Below, one piece after another: positions 51,953 through 60,785 of a stretch of 64,000 nucleotides of DNA. Made by a program: the position numbers and the translations under genes. Source of the DNA: Bacillota bacterium (GTDB taxonomy: Bacteria; Bacillota; Clostridia; Oscillospirales; Ruminococcaceae); NCBI GenBank assembly GCA_023433405.1, contig JAEZCT010000022.1, forward strand, positions 76,862 to 140,861, given 5' to 3'. Each line of letters opens with the position of its first letter. Within the stretch, counting starts at the first letter, position 1. The notes beneath the pieces are model-generated. The model worked only from the letters and a program-made list of their open reading frames with translations, was not told the origin of the DNA and did not search any database.

Positions 51953-52066
51953 AAAGACCCTGTCAGATTAACCTCATCACTCTGACAGGGTCTTTATTTT
52001 TGCAATTAACACGCATTAATAACACAAAACCGCACAGCAGCGTAGAGTTTAGCAGCTGTGCGGTTT
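51953..52066. terminator. Two hairpins at the right end of the AT-rich island
   Basis: AAAGACCCTGTCAGA (51953-51967) pairs perfectly with 51981-51995, followed by ATTTTT. AAACCGCACAGC (52027-52038) pairs with 52055-52066. Between them lies TCTTTATTTTTGCAATTAAC (51991 onward), the right partner of the direct repeat at 48711. Confidence 0.65.
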
Positions 52067-52247
52067 CTCATTACTATTCGCGCCGCTACAGCGTGGCATG
52101 GGCTAGAGGAAGCTTGACGTTAGCCTGCAGTGTAAATATATACATAACAAACGTATATTGTTCCACAAACACTAAAAAATGGGGTTAATATTGACAAAAT
52201 ACCCTATCATTTCGATGCAATATATGTACATTTTGGACGAAACGTAA

Positions 52248-52282
52248 TTGACGCAAAATTAACAAAATGATAACATTATCAT
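52248..52282 (+). promoter_or_regulatory. Promoter with overlapping palindrome for the peptide operon
   Basis: TTGACG (52248-52253) and TAACAT (52271-52276) are spaced by 17 bases. ATGATAACATTATCAT (52267-52282) is a perfect 7-bp inverted repeat around CA and covers the -10 element, which fits a repressor site. A further TTGACA lies at 52191. Confidence 0.5.
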
Positions 52283-52331
52283 TATATAAATGCTACAGGC
52301 TATATACATCATCGGGAAGGAAAGATTGCCA

Positions 52332-53297
52332 ATGGTACGATATCTTGGCAAACGCTTCGCAGTTTGCATGCTGGCGGTTGTATTATCCGTATTTATAAAC
52401 TTTGTGCTCATTCGCTTAGCGCCCGGCAATCCTATTTCGGTAATGGCGGGGATCGATAATCCCAACCCCGAAATGGTCGCCGCATTAACTCAAAAATATG
52501 GCTTGGATAAGCCGGTCGTTATCCAGTTTGGCGTGTATTTAGCGAATATCTTAAAAGGCGATTTTGGTTTTTCCTATCGCAACAATTTGCCGGTAACACA
52601 GCTTGTGGGGGCGCGAATTATTCCCACCCTGCTGCTTGGGCTGACCTCGCTGGTGCTTTCCGTATTTTTGGGCAGCGGGCTTGGCTTGCGGGCAGCGCGA
52701 AAGAAGGACTCCGCGTTTGACAGGGTTTTTTCCAATATATCCTATGTGCTTGACGCGATGCCTAGCTTTTGGCTTGCCCTTATGCTGATGCTCCTGTTTG
52801 CCACAACCCTTGGCTTGCTTCCCACCGCGGGCATGGTTGATGTGCGCGCCGCATATACCGGTTTTCGCCGGGTGCTTGACATTATGGTTCATATGGTACT
52901 GCCCGTTACCTGCATCATTATATTAACGGCACCCTCCTATTACAGAATTATGCGCTCCTCTGCCTTACAGGTCATGAATGAGGAATTTATTACCCTTTAC
53001 CGCGCTGCCGGTATGCCGGAGTCGGCAATTTTTCGTAAATACATACTCAAAAACGCAATTCTTCCCATTGTAACGATGCTCGGCATGAGCCTTGCTTACA
53101 GTATTGCGGGTGTAACGCTGGTTGAGATTGTTTTTGCCTGGCCAGGGATGGGACGTCTTTTGCTTGATTCGATCAACAAGCGTGATTACACGTTGTTAAG
53201 CGGCATTTATTTAATGCTTAGTATGGCAATCGCGATCATTACCGTCGTGCTCGACGCGATATATGCCTGGCTTGACCCGCGTATTCGCTTGTCATAG
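52332..53297 (+). CDS. Peptide ABC transporter permease, DppB type
   Basis: A protein of about 321 residues with six predicted helices. The N-terminal pattern FVLIRLAPGNPISVMAG is the hallmark of DppB/OppB permeases. The EAA loop is YRAAGMPESAIFRKYILKNA. The end WLDPRIRLS is typical of the family. The ATG at 52332 is chosen because GGAAGGAAAG lies seven bases upstream; the in-frame ATG at 52290 lacks a site. It is the first gene of the seven-gene peptide operon that runs to 60275. Confidence 0.92.
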   Translation: MVRYLGKRFAVCMLAVVLSVFINFVLIRLAPGNPISVMAGIDNPNPEMVAALTQKYGLDKPVVIQFGVYLANILKGDFGFSYRNNLPVTQLVGARIIPTLLLGLTSLVLSVFLGSGLGLRAARKKDSAFDRVFSNISYVLDAMPSFWLALMLMLLFATTLGLLPTAGMVDVRAAYTGFRRVLDIMVHMVLPVTCIIILTAPSYYRIMRSSALQVMNEEFITLYRAAGMPESAIFRKYILKNAILPIVTMLGMSLAYSIAGVTLVEIVFAWPGMGRLLLDSINKRDYTLLSGIYLMLSMAIAIITVVLDAIYAWLDPRIRLS

Positions 53298-53322
53298 GAT
53301 AGGTAAAAGAGGGGGGATGAAC

Positions 53323-54183
53323 ATGAAAACATACAACTCGAAATTTCAAAAAATGAGGAACACGTTATACCATGCCTTGGGTATCTCTCCCATGCGAACC
53401 GGGCTCATATTCTTTGTCGTTATACTATTCGTAGCAATTATGGCACCCAGGATTGCACCGTATGACCCGATGGAATTGACCGGAAATGTTCTGTTTGCCC
53501 CAAGTTTTCAACACCTGCTGGGAACGGATGCCTTTGGCCGCGACCTGCTGAGCCGCGTCATCTACGGTACTCGCACGTCATTGATGATTGGTTTTCTGGC
53601 TGCGGGAATATCGGGGGTAGTGGGCATTATTGCCGGGGCGGTTTCCGGCTATTTTGGGGGCAAGGTGGATCAGCTGCTGACCTTTATTATCAGTATTTTC
53701 GATATGACCCCCGTATTCTTTTTAATTCTTATCGTGGTTTCGCTATTTGGCGGGAGTATTACTAATGTTGTTATTGTAATCGGGCTGACCACCTGGACGG
53801 GAAACGCGCGCCTCATGCGCGCAGAGACTGTTTCTCTGCGCAACCGCGTATTCGTGCAAGCTGCCGAAACCATTGGGGAGGGTAAGTGGCGCATCCTGCT
53901 TTTCCATGTGATACCAAACGGTATTTTCCCGCTGATAGTAAACACCACCGCTAACATCTCCGCCGCCATTTTAATGGAAGCCAGCCTTTCGTTTATCGGG
54001 CTAGGGGATGCCAGCATTATCAGCTGGGGGCAGATTGTTTTTGACGGGCGCAGTCAGTTTGGCTCCGGATGGTGGGTAAGCACCTTTGGCGGTCTTGCGA
54101 TTGTTTTGACGGCGCTAACGTTTTTCTTAATCGGAGACGGGCTTAATCGCTTTCTAACCCCCAAGCTTCAGCAAAAGGGATAA
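53323..54183 (+). CDS. Peptide ABC transporter permease, DppC type
   Basis: A protein of about 286 residues with six predicted helices. Family marks are APYDPMELTGNVLFAP, LLGTDAFGRDLLSRVIYGTR near residue 62, the EAA loop VQAAETIGEGKWRILLFHVI and the late LSFIGLGDASIISWG. The ATG at 53323 has AGAGGGGGG six bases upstream; an ATG six bases earlier is too close to it. It forms the heteromeric channel with the DppB-type protein. Confidence 0.92.
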   Translation: MKTYNSKFQKMRNTLYHALGISPMRTGLIFFVVILFVAIMAPRIAPYDPMELTGNVLFAPSFQHLLGTDAFGRDLLSRVIYGTRTSLMIGFLAAGISGVVGIIAGAVSGYFGGKVDQLLTFIISIFDMTPVFFLILIVVSLFGGSITNVVIVIGLTTWTGNARLMRAETVSLRNRVFVQAAETIGEGKWRILLFHVIPNGIFPLIVNTTANISAAILMEASLSFIGLGDASIISWGQIVFDGRSQFGSGWWVSTFGGLAIVLTALTFFLIGDGLNRFLTPKLQQKG

Positions 54184-54212
54184 CATCGGCGGCCGGAAGG
54201 GGAAGGTTACAT

Positions 54213-55184
54213 ATGGCTGTACTTGAGGTCAAAAACCTGAATGTTCGATATATAATGAAGGACCGTCAGATTCTAGCCTGCGACAATGCATGTCTTGCGG
54301 TGGAAGCCCAGGACAGCATCGGCATTGTAGGTGAATCGGGCTCGGGAAAGTCTACGCTTGCCATGAGTGTGCTGGGGCTGCTTCCAAAATCAATTACGCA
54401 AATTGATGGGGAGATACGGTTTCAGAATACCAATCTTGTGGGTCTCTCGGAGGAGAGGTTTGCAAAAATGCGATGGAAATCCCTCTCCGCTGTTTTTCAA
54501 AAATCCATGAACAGCTTATCCCCCGTGCATAAAATACGCCTGCAAATGTCTGATATTTATCGGATTCATGTTCCAAAGGCATCGGACAGTGAATGCCGCG
54601 ATGTTGCCTTGCAACTGCTTTCCAAGGTAAACCTTCCCGCGCGAGTATATGAGCTTTACCCCCACCAGCTATCCGGTGGAATGCTCCAGCGCGTATCCAT
54701 CGCCCTTTCTTTGATGTTTAACCCGGCGCTGGTTATTCTGGACGAGGCCACTACAGCGCTTGATGTGGTAACAGAGGGCCAGATACTGCGGGAGATTGTG
54801 CGTTTGCAGGAAACAGAACAGGTTACGCGCCTGATGATCACCCACAACATGGCGGTGGTCGCCTCCAGCTGCAAAAAGGTTGCCGTGATGTATGCGGGAA
54901 GAATACTGGAGACCGGCGCTACCGTGGATGTTTTAAAACGCCCGCGCCATCCCTATACGCAAGGGCTTATGCAGTCGTTTCCTAATTTTAAAGGCGACCG
55001 TCACAGCCTCCGTGGGATATCCGGCTCGCTGCCCGATTTAAGCGTGCCGATTACGGGCTGTGTTTTCGCGCCCAGGTGTCCGCGCGCATGTGAGCAGTGT
55101 AACAACCAAATTCCGATGCTCCTTGATACAGAACCGGGCTGGAAGGTTGCGTGCTTTTTTCCCGGAGAGGGAGGCGTAAACTGA
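54213..55184 (+). CDS. Peptide ABC transporter ATP-binding protein, DppD type
   Basis: A 323-residue ATPase. Walker A is GESGSGKSTLA near residue 38, the signature LSGGMLQRVSIALSL, Walker B LVILDEATTALD and the switch His in LMITHNMAVVASS. The C-terminal oligopeptide-transport extension has cysteines in VFAPRCPRACEQC, a motif that binds an iron-sulfur cluster in some homologues. AGGGGAAGG lies a few bases before the ATG. It pairs with the DppF-type ATPase encoded next. Confidence 0.93.
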   Translation: MAVLEVKNLNVRYIMKDRQILACDNACLAVEAQDSIGIVGESGSGKSTLAMSVLGLLPKSITQIDGEIRFQNTNLVGLSEERFAKMRWKSLSAVFQKSMNSLSPVHKIRLQMSDIYRIHVPKASDSECRDVALQLLSKVNLPARVYELYPHQLSGGMLQRVSIALSLMFNPALVILDEATTALDVVTEGQILREIVRLQETEQVTRLMITHNMAVVASSCKKVAVMYAGRILETGATVDVLKRPRHPYTQGLMQSFPNFKGDRHSLRGISGSLPDLSVPITGCVFAPRCPRACEQCNNQIPMLLDTEPGWKVACFFPGEGGVN

Positions 55185-55186
55185 CC

Positions 55187-56215
55187 ATGGATTATCAAAC
55201 CCAGCCGGTACTGAAGGTAAATAATGTAGCAAAGCATTATAAGCAAAAGACTCTGACTGCAAACGATGGCAAAAGGCTGAAAAACCAGCTTGTGAAGGCC
55301 GTAGACGGCGTGAGCTTCGAGCTTCACAAAGGCGAAATCCTCGGGGTAATCGGCGAAAGCGGCTGCGGCAAAAGCACCCTGGGCCGCCTTCTTACCAAGC
55401 TCGAGCCCATGACAAGCGGGGATATTCTCATTAACGGCAAAAGCATCAGCCGCATAAATACCTCAAAAAAGAACGAGCGCCTGTCCTTTTGCAAAACGGT
55501 TCAGCTTATTTTTCAAAACCCGTTTGAATGCGTGGATCCTCGTGAGACGATTGAAAGGGTACTGATTACTCCCCTGAGGCTGCATTCTATCGGGGAGGAT
55601 GATTCCGACAGAAGAAGGCTGTGCATAGAGGCGCTGGAAACGGCGGGGCTGCGGCCCGCGGAGGACTTTCTGTCGCGCTATCCCTATGAGCTTTCGGGCG
55701 GGCAGCTGCAACGAATCGCGATTATGCGCGCCATGCTGCTGGACCCGGCCTTTGTTGTAGCCGACGAAGCCATATCCATGCTGGACGTTTCCATCCGGGC
55801 CGATATCCTTAACCTGCTGGAGGAGCAAACCAAAAAGAAACATGCCTGCATGGTATTTATCAGCCACGATATCGCTACAACCCGTTATATTTCCGACAAA
55901 GTCGCCGTTATGTACCTAGGGCGCATCGTGGAATACGGCAGGACGGATGAGGTCATGCATAACCCCATTCACCCCTATACCCGGGCGCTGATCTCCAATT
56001 CGGCCTCCATAGACCCGGAGGAGCAGCGTCAGATTATCGAGATACAGGGCGAGCCCCCCTCTCCAATCGGCACAGGGCCGGGTTGTCATTTTGCCTTGCG
56101 CTGCTATATGCGCGGCGAGCGCTGTAACAGCGAATACCCTCCCATGACAGAGATAGACGGGCATTGTTTTAGCTGCTTTTATCAGCAATTATACAAACAG
56201 GAGCCAATATTATGA
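55187..56215 (+). CDS. Peptide ABC transporter ATP-binding protein, DppF type
   Basis: A protein of about 342 residues with Walker A GESGCGKSTLGRLL, signature ELSGGQLQRIAIMRAM, Walker B VVADEAISMLD and a switch His in VFISHDIATTR. The C-terminal extension has the cysteine motif FALRCYMRGERC. The ATG at 55187 is two bases after the stop of the DppD-type gene; the in-frame start at 55151 would overlap that gene. Its own stop overlaps the start of the M14 peptidase gene (ATGA), so peptide uptake and the peptidase are made together. Confidence 0.92.
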   Translation: MDYQTQPVLKVNNVAKHYKQKTLTANDGKRLKNQLVKAVDGVSFELHKGEILGVIGESGCGKSTLGRLLTKLEPMTSGDILINGKSISRINTSKKNERLSFCKTVQLIFQNPFECVDPRETIERVLITPLRLHSIGEDDSDRRRLCIEALETAGLRPAEDFLSRYPYELSGGQLQRIAIMRAMLLDPAFVVADEAISMLDVSIRADILNLLEEQTKKKHACMVFISHDIATTRYISDKVAVMYLGRIVEYGRTDEVMHNPIHPYTRALISNSASIDPEEQRQIIEIQGEPPSPIGTGPGCHFALRCYMRGERCNSEYPPMTEIDGHCFSCFYQQLYKQEPIL

Positions 56216-57567
56216 GTAGAACAAGCATACTGGCATCCATTCCGGACTACAAGGCTTTTCTCACGGTGGAGGAAATGAATCAGGCGTTGCTGCAGCTGGC
56301 CAAGGATTATCCCGATAAGGTGACGGTTTTTGAGGCCGGGCGCAGCCGCAAGGGCAGCCCCATGCTGTGCGCGAAGGTGGGCAGCGGCAGCAAGAACGCG
56401 CTGTTTTATGGCTGTCCGCATCCCAACGAGCCAATCGGGGCTATGATGTGCCATTACTTTGCGCGTGCGCTTGCCGAGGATGACGGCTACCGAAGAGAGC
56501 TTGACTACACCTTCTACATCATGCCGGTATCCGATGTGGACGGAACCAAGCTCAATGAGGCTTGGTTTAAGGGCCCCTTTACCATCTACCATTACGCCCG
56601 CAATTTCTTTCGTCCGGCAGGGGAGGAGCAGGTTGAATGGACCTTCCCCATTCAATACAAGAGCTTTACCTTCAATGCGCCGCTGCCCGAAACACAGGCG
56701 CTGATGAAGCTGCTTGATGAGACAAAGCCAGCCTTTATCTACTCCTTGCATAACGGCGGCTTCGGCGGCGCCTTTTGGTATATAAGCCGCGATATGGGGC
56801 AAGAGGTGTACGACGAGATGTACGCCGCCGCCGCGCAAGGCACCGTTCCGCTGGATCTTGGGGAACCCGAAATGCCCTTTGTGGTTAATTATTCCCCCGC
56901 GGTATACAAAATGCCCTGTGCGCGGGATATGTATGATTTTTACGAGAAGTTTGCACCGGGGAACCCCGCGGAGCTGATGATGGGCGGCGATTGCAGCGCG
57001 TCCTATGCCGGGGAGGATGCCGCGCTGTTAGTAACTGAGCTCCCGTATTTCTACGACAAACGGGTGGACAGCAAAAAGCCGCTGGAGTATCCCAGAAAAA
57101 CCGCCGCGCTGGCGCGAATTGACCTTACATTATCCCATATGGAGCTGCTCACAAAGTACTATAAAACAATGCAGCCGTTCTATTCTCCGGATAATCCCTT
57201 CTCAAAAATGCTGGCCATGTATGTACGGTTATCAAGCGGCAGCGCGGAGAGCCAGCGCGCCTATATTGAACAGGATGAGCGTTTTAACGAGCCCTGCCTT
57301 GAGTCCGAGGCGTTCTCAAATATCCAGATGACGCGTTTCTATCAGCTGTTAAATTGGGGCTTAATGATACGAAGCGCTGAATTTGAGCTTTCGCATAATA
57401 ACAGCGCGGTAATGAGGCAGGTAAAAGAAGAAACTGAGGAAATTTTAAGGGCAGAGGCGGATAAGCTGGAGAAGGAGCTCGACTATTCTGTCATCCCAAT
57501 CAAAAACCTTGTAGGTATTCAGCTTTCCTGCGGTCTCTCGGTACTGGAAAAGCTAAAATCGCTCTAA
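56212..57567 (+). CDS. M14-family zinc carboxypeptidase, cytoplasmic
   Basis: A 451-residue metallopeptidase. The zinc ligands H70 and E73 are in GCPHPNEPIG, with the third ligand His in YSLHNGGFGGAF; the likely catalytic Glu is in LLVTELPYFYD. There is no signal peptide, so it acts inside the cell, which agrees with its place in a peptide import operon (start overlaps the DppF-type stop). It would trim imported peptides from the C-terminus or cleave a gamma-glutamyl or murein-type peptide. The sequence from residue 300 on is helical and family-specific. Confidence 0.85.
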   Translation: MSRTSILASIPDYKAFLTVEEMNQALLQLAKDYPDKVTVFEAGRSRKGSPMLCAKVGSGSKNALFYGCPHPNEPIGAMMCHYFARALAEDDGYRRELDYTFYIMPVSDVDGTKLNEAWFKGPFTIYHYARNFFRPAGEEQVEWTFPIQYKSFTFNAPLPETQALMKLLDETKPAFIYSLHNGGFGGAFWYISRDMGQEVYDEMYAAAAQGTVPLDLGEPEMPFVVNYSPAVYKMPCARDMYDFYEKFAPGNPAELMMGGDCSASYAGEDAALLVTELPYFYDKRVDSKKPLEYPRKTAALARIDLTLSHMELLTKYYKTMQPFYSPDNPFSKMLAMYVRLSSGSAESQRAYIEQDERFNEPCLESEAFSNIQMTRFYQLLNWGLMIRSAEFELSHNNSAVMRQVKEETEEILRAEADKLEKELDYSVIPIKNLVGIQLSCGLSVLEKLKSL

Positions 57568-57640
57568 ATGATTCACCAACAGGCGCGGCAGTACCGCGCT
57601 GTAATATAGCAGATTTTTCAATAATTAAGGAGGAAATACG

Positions 57641-59257
57641 ATGAAGAAACTAATCTCTATTCTGCTTGCGGGCGCGCTTATGCTTAGCCTGCTTGCCGGG
57701 TGCAGCACCAATGCGCCGGCCGACGGCGGCACATCTTCCCAAGGGGGTTCGTCTCAGGCTGATGCGGCACCAAGCGGGCCTGCCAAGGGCGGCACACTGA
57801 TTGCCGTAATCCCCAACGACCCCGCTACCTTCAACCCCTGCCTTGCGCAGGATGAGGGCGCCGGCCTGCTGATTTACCAGCTGTTTAATAACCTTGTGAT
57901 GATGGACGCGGATTACAACATCATACCCGACCTTGCGGACAGCTGGAAGTACAGCGACGATTTTCTACAGCTGACCTTTAACCTCAATCAGGATGTAAAA
58001 TGGCATGACGGAACGAAGTTCACAGCCGCCGATGTCGTATTTACCATGAACACGATTAAAGAGCAATCGGGAACACTTTCGGCTAACCTTGCTAATGTGG
58101 TGAGTGTTGAGGCAAAGGATGAGTACACGGTTGTATTCACAAGCTCTGTGCCCGACACAACACTGCTCTCAAACCTTGCATGGTTTGGCGGCTCAATTCT
58201 CCCAAAGCATATTTATGAGGGTACCGACTGGACGACCAACCCCGCAAATCAATCACCCGTTGGAACTGGCCCCTTTAAGTTTGTAAGCGCCGAAACCGGC
58301 GTGTCGGTACAGGTTGCCGCAAACGAGGATTATTTCCGCGACGGCCCCTATCTGGATAAGATTATATTCCAAATTATCCCCGACGCTGAGACCGAGTATC
58401 AGATGTGGAAAAACGGCGAAGTGGATGTTATGTACAGCGCAATCCCTGGTACGGATTTTACGCTGTATGACAACGACCCGAACTACACCTCGCGATTTAA
58501 CCTTCTCTGCAACCGCAACTACTTTACCTTTAACTTTGCAAAGCAGGATAACCCCTTCCAGGATGTAAAGGTGCGTCAGGCGCTAAATCTGGCTTTAGAC
58601 AGACAGCAGATTCTGGATACAGGATTGAAGGGCAACGGCGATTTGTCAGAGTACTATATTTCTCCAATGTATACCTGGGCAATAAACGAGAACGCGAAAA
58701 TTCCCGCCAAAAATATTGAGGAAGCGAAGAGACTGCTGACCGAAGCGGGTTATACCCCTGACGCCAACGGAATCTACCTGAGCTTTGAGGTCGTCACCTT
58801 CAGCTTCAATGACATCCTCGTCGTGGCGCAGGCGAACCTCAAGGAAGCCGGCATCGACATGAAGATAAGCAATATGGAAATGACGGCATGGATTGACAAG
58901 GTATTGGTCAGCGGCGATTATAACGTGACCTTCCTTGGCGGCGATCAGGGCCCCGATATCAGTGCGGTTCGCAATCGCGTAGGTACCGGCGGTTCCGTTA
59001 ATGTCAGCCAGTATTCCAACAAGGAGCTGGACGACCTTTTTGCGGAAGGCACCAAAACAGATGACCAGGCTGCCCGCGCGGAGATTTACAAGAAGGTACA
59101 GCAGATTATGGCGGATGAGCTGCCCATTGTAATCACCAATGAAATGGGATTAAAGTATGCTGTCAGCTCCAAGATTCACGGCGTACCCATGGTAGACGAC
59201 AGCGCCCGCGGACTCTCCGGCAAAATGAGCTTTGTTTCCGTTTGGATAGAGAAGTAA
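57641..59257 (+). CDS. Peptide ABC transporter substrate-binding lipoprotein (SBP family 5)
   Basis: A 538-residue secreted binding protein. The lipobox is SLLAGC with Cys21 as the lipidated residue, followed by a Gly/Ser-rich linker to about 45. Family 5 marks are NDPATFNPCLAQDEGAGLLI, LADSWKYSDDFLQLTFNLNQ, VKWHDGTKFTAADVVFTMN and VRQALNLALDRQQIL. It collects peptides (or nickel or similar ligands in other members) for the Dpp-type channel. TAAGGAGGAAATACG gives an excellent ribosome binding site. Its position after the peptidase gene rather than first in the operon is unusual but not rare. Confidence 0.92.
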   Translation: MKKLISILLAGALMLSLLAGCSTNAPADGGTSSQGGSSQADAAPSGPAKGGTLIAVIPNDPATFNPCLAQDEGAGLLIYQLFNNLVMMDADYNIIPDLADSWKYSDDFLQLTFNLNQDVKWHDGTKFTAADVVFTMNTIKEQSGTLSANLANVVSVEAKDEYTVVFTSSVPDTTLLSNLAWFGGSILPKHIYEGTDWTTNPANQSPVGTGPFKFVSAETGVSVQVAANEDYFRDGPYLDKIIFQIIPDAETEYQMWKNGEVDVMYSAIPGTDFTLYDNDPNYTSRFNLLCNRNYFTFNFAKQDNPFQDVKVRQALNLALDRQQILDTGLKGNGDLSEYYISPMYTWAINENAKIPAKNIEEAKRLLTEAGYTPDANGIYLSFEVVTFSFNDILVVAQANLKEAGIDMKISNMEMTAWIDKVLVSGDYNVTFLGGDQGPDISAVRNRVGTGGSVNVSQYSNKELDDLFAEGTKTDDQAARAEIYKKVQQIMADELPIVITNEMGLKYAVSSKIHGVPMVDDSARGLSGKMSFVSVWIEK

Positions 59258-59277
59258 GCCTGTAACGAAACGTAACC

Positions 59278-59312
59278 AGGATACCCCGCAGCGGTAAGCT
59301 GCGGGGTATCCT
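59278..59312 (+). terminator. Strong hairpin between binding-protein and hydrolase genes
   Basis: Perfect 15-bp arms (AGGATACCCCGCAGC and complement) enclose GGTAA. Only three T positions follow. The ribosome binding site of the next gene starts three bases later, so the hairpin probably reduces readthrough. Confidence 0.7.
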
Positions 59313-59327
59313 ATTGGAGAAATGAGA

Positions 59328-60275
59328 ATGAAAAAGAACAAGCAGCTTCGGTATTCCGTATCACGTCCCATAATCGGCGGAGTACCCCAGGCAATTTTGA
59401 CCTCAAAAGACAACCGAGCAAAGCCCCTGCTGCTGCTCCTTCATGGCGGCCCTGGCGAGCCGATGACGCCGTTTACCGATGAACTGGTTGATCTTGAGGA
59501 GCGCTTCGTCGTATGCATTTGGGAGCAGCGCGGCGCGGGAATGTCGTATGTAAGGCAGGCGGAGGATATCCGCATTTTCCACTATGTTTCCGACGCGCTG
59601 GAGGTAACGCGGTATTTGCTTGAGCGTTTTGAGCGTGATAAGCTGGTCTTAATGGGATTTTCATGGGGTACCTTGGTGGGAATACTGGCGGCGGCACAGG
59701 CTCCTGAGCTTTATTTAGCCTACCTTGGCGTGGGCCAGTTGGCGGACCAGCGCGCCAGTGAGATGGAGGCCTATGAGGCGGCGCTTGAGAAGGCAACGCA
59801 GGCAAAGGATAAAAAATCGGCTGACTTTTTGCTTTGCAATGGTCCGCCCCCATACTCCGGCAAAAACAGCTTGCAGCTTATTATTAAGGAACGGACCATA
59901 CTAAGAAAGTACAGCGATAACCCTGCGAAAAGCCCAAAGCTCGCAGAATATTTTTGCAAGATTTTCTGCTGCGAGTACTATTCTTTAACTGACAAAATCA
60001 ACTATTTCCGTGGCTTGCAGTCGGGAGTACCGCTCTTTTCGGAAATTATGCAGTTCAATGTGCAGGATGCAGTACCGTCGGTTTTGGTACCGGTGTATGT
60101 GCTGCAAGGAAAGCACGACATGCAAACATCCCCCCGCCAGGCAAGGAAGCTTATCGACGGCATTGACGCGCCCCGTAAGCAGTTTATTCTGTTTGAAAGG
60201 GCAGGCCATTCCCCGATGGGCGACGACCCGGAGGCCTTTTATCAAACGCTTGACGGTATTATGCGTGAAATATAG
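59328..60275 (+). CDS. Alpha/beta hydrolase, proline iminopeptidase-like
   Basis: A protein of about 315 residues. The oxyanion motif LLHGGPGEPMTPF is that of proline iminopeptidases (HGGPG). The nucleophile Ser is in MGFSWGTLVG, the Asp is probably in VLQGKHDMQTS and the His in RAGHSPMGDDPE. It would remove N-terminal residues, often proline, from peptides. The ATG at 59328 has TTGGAG eight bases upstream; the ATG at 59322 is too close. Last in the peptide operon, it completes import plus breakdown from both ends together with the M14 enzyme. Confidence 0.88.
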   Translation: MKKNKQLRYSVSRPIIGGVPQAILTSKDNRAKPLLLLLHGGPGEPMTPFTDELVDLEERFVVCIWEQRGAGMSYVRQAEDIRIFHYVSDALEVTRYLLERFERDKLVLMGFSWGTLVGILAAAQAPELYLAYLGVGQLADQRASEMEAYEAALEKATQAKDKKSADFLLCNGPPPYSGKNSLQLIIKERTILRKYSDNPAKSPKLAEYFCKIFCCEYYSLTDKINYFRGLQSGVPLFSEIMQFNVQDAVPSVLVPVYVLQGKHDMQTSPRQARKLIDGIDAPRKQFILFERAGHSPMGDDPEAFYQTLDGIMREI

Positions 60276-60353
60276 GCTCAGTCAAAGCCAGAGCGGACGA
60301 CGCCTTGCGGATATATAGCAGCACATGAAGTGGACACTGCGAGTCCTATTATT

Positions 60354-60418
60354 AGAATCTCATGAAAACCTCACAGCGTCGAAAAGCATTGTCGCCGCGC
60401 GGTTTATCATGAGATTCT
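60354..60418. repeat. Inverted repeat with 12-bp arms
   Basis: AGAATCTCATGA (60354-60365) and TCATGAGATTCT (60407-60418) are perfect complements around 41 bases, in which AACC and GGTT extend the stem. It may be the terminator of the peptide operon or a small element end. Confidence 0.6.
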
Positions 60419-60476
60419 TTCAGTTTGCTCATAACGGTGTCAAACGGCATGGGGGAATTGACTTAAAAATTAAACT

Positions 60477-60528
60477 CAATAATTTTAATAATTTATTTTA
60501 AATATAAAATAAATTATTAAAATTATTG
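60477..60528. promoter_or_regulatory. Perfect AT-rich palindrome overlapping a -35 box
   Basis: Arms of 24 bp, without mismatch, at 60477-60500 and 60505-60528 enclose AATA. Only two base pairs are G-C. The right arm ends in ATTG, which is part of TTGACC (60526-60531), the -35 of the following promoter. Confidence 0.7.
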
Positions 60529-60555
60529 ACCAAACTTATGCACCTATGCTATATT
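60526..60555 (+). promoter_or_regulatory. Candidate promoter of the DUF6259-type gene
   Basis: TTGACC (60526-60531) and TATATT (60550-60555) are spaced by 18 bases. An R102 copy begins 12 bases after the -10, so any transcript from here would start with the hairpin of that element. Confidence 0.5.
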
Positions 60556-60566
60556 ATTAGTATATA

Positions 60567-60668
60567 ATACTAATCCCCTCAAAAAGAGTCGATAAAAATC
60601 CGCGTGAAAACCCATAAATTAAAGCTTTTCACTTGATTTTTATACTCTTTTAAATCGGATATTAGTAT
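60567..60668 (+). repeat. R102 dispersed palindromic element, intact copy in a leader
   Basis: This copy has ends ATACTAATCCCC and ATATTAGTAT and agrees with the copy at 928 at almost every position. It is one of the few copies upstream of a gene rather than behind one. Confidence 0.93.
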
Positions 60669-60785
60669 AAAAAAGTGATGGGGGGGGAAATCAAACTAGC
60701 TGTTCCCGCGGGAACCGGTATTTCATATTCCTGAGGATTATAAATTCGCTCAGCAGGTATTAATCGGATTGGAGGAGAACTTGAA

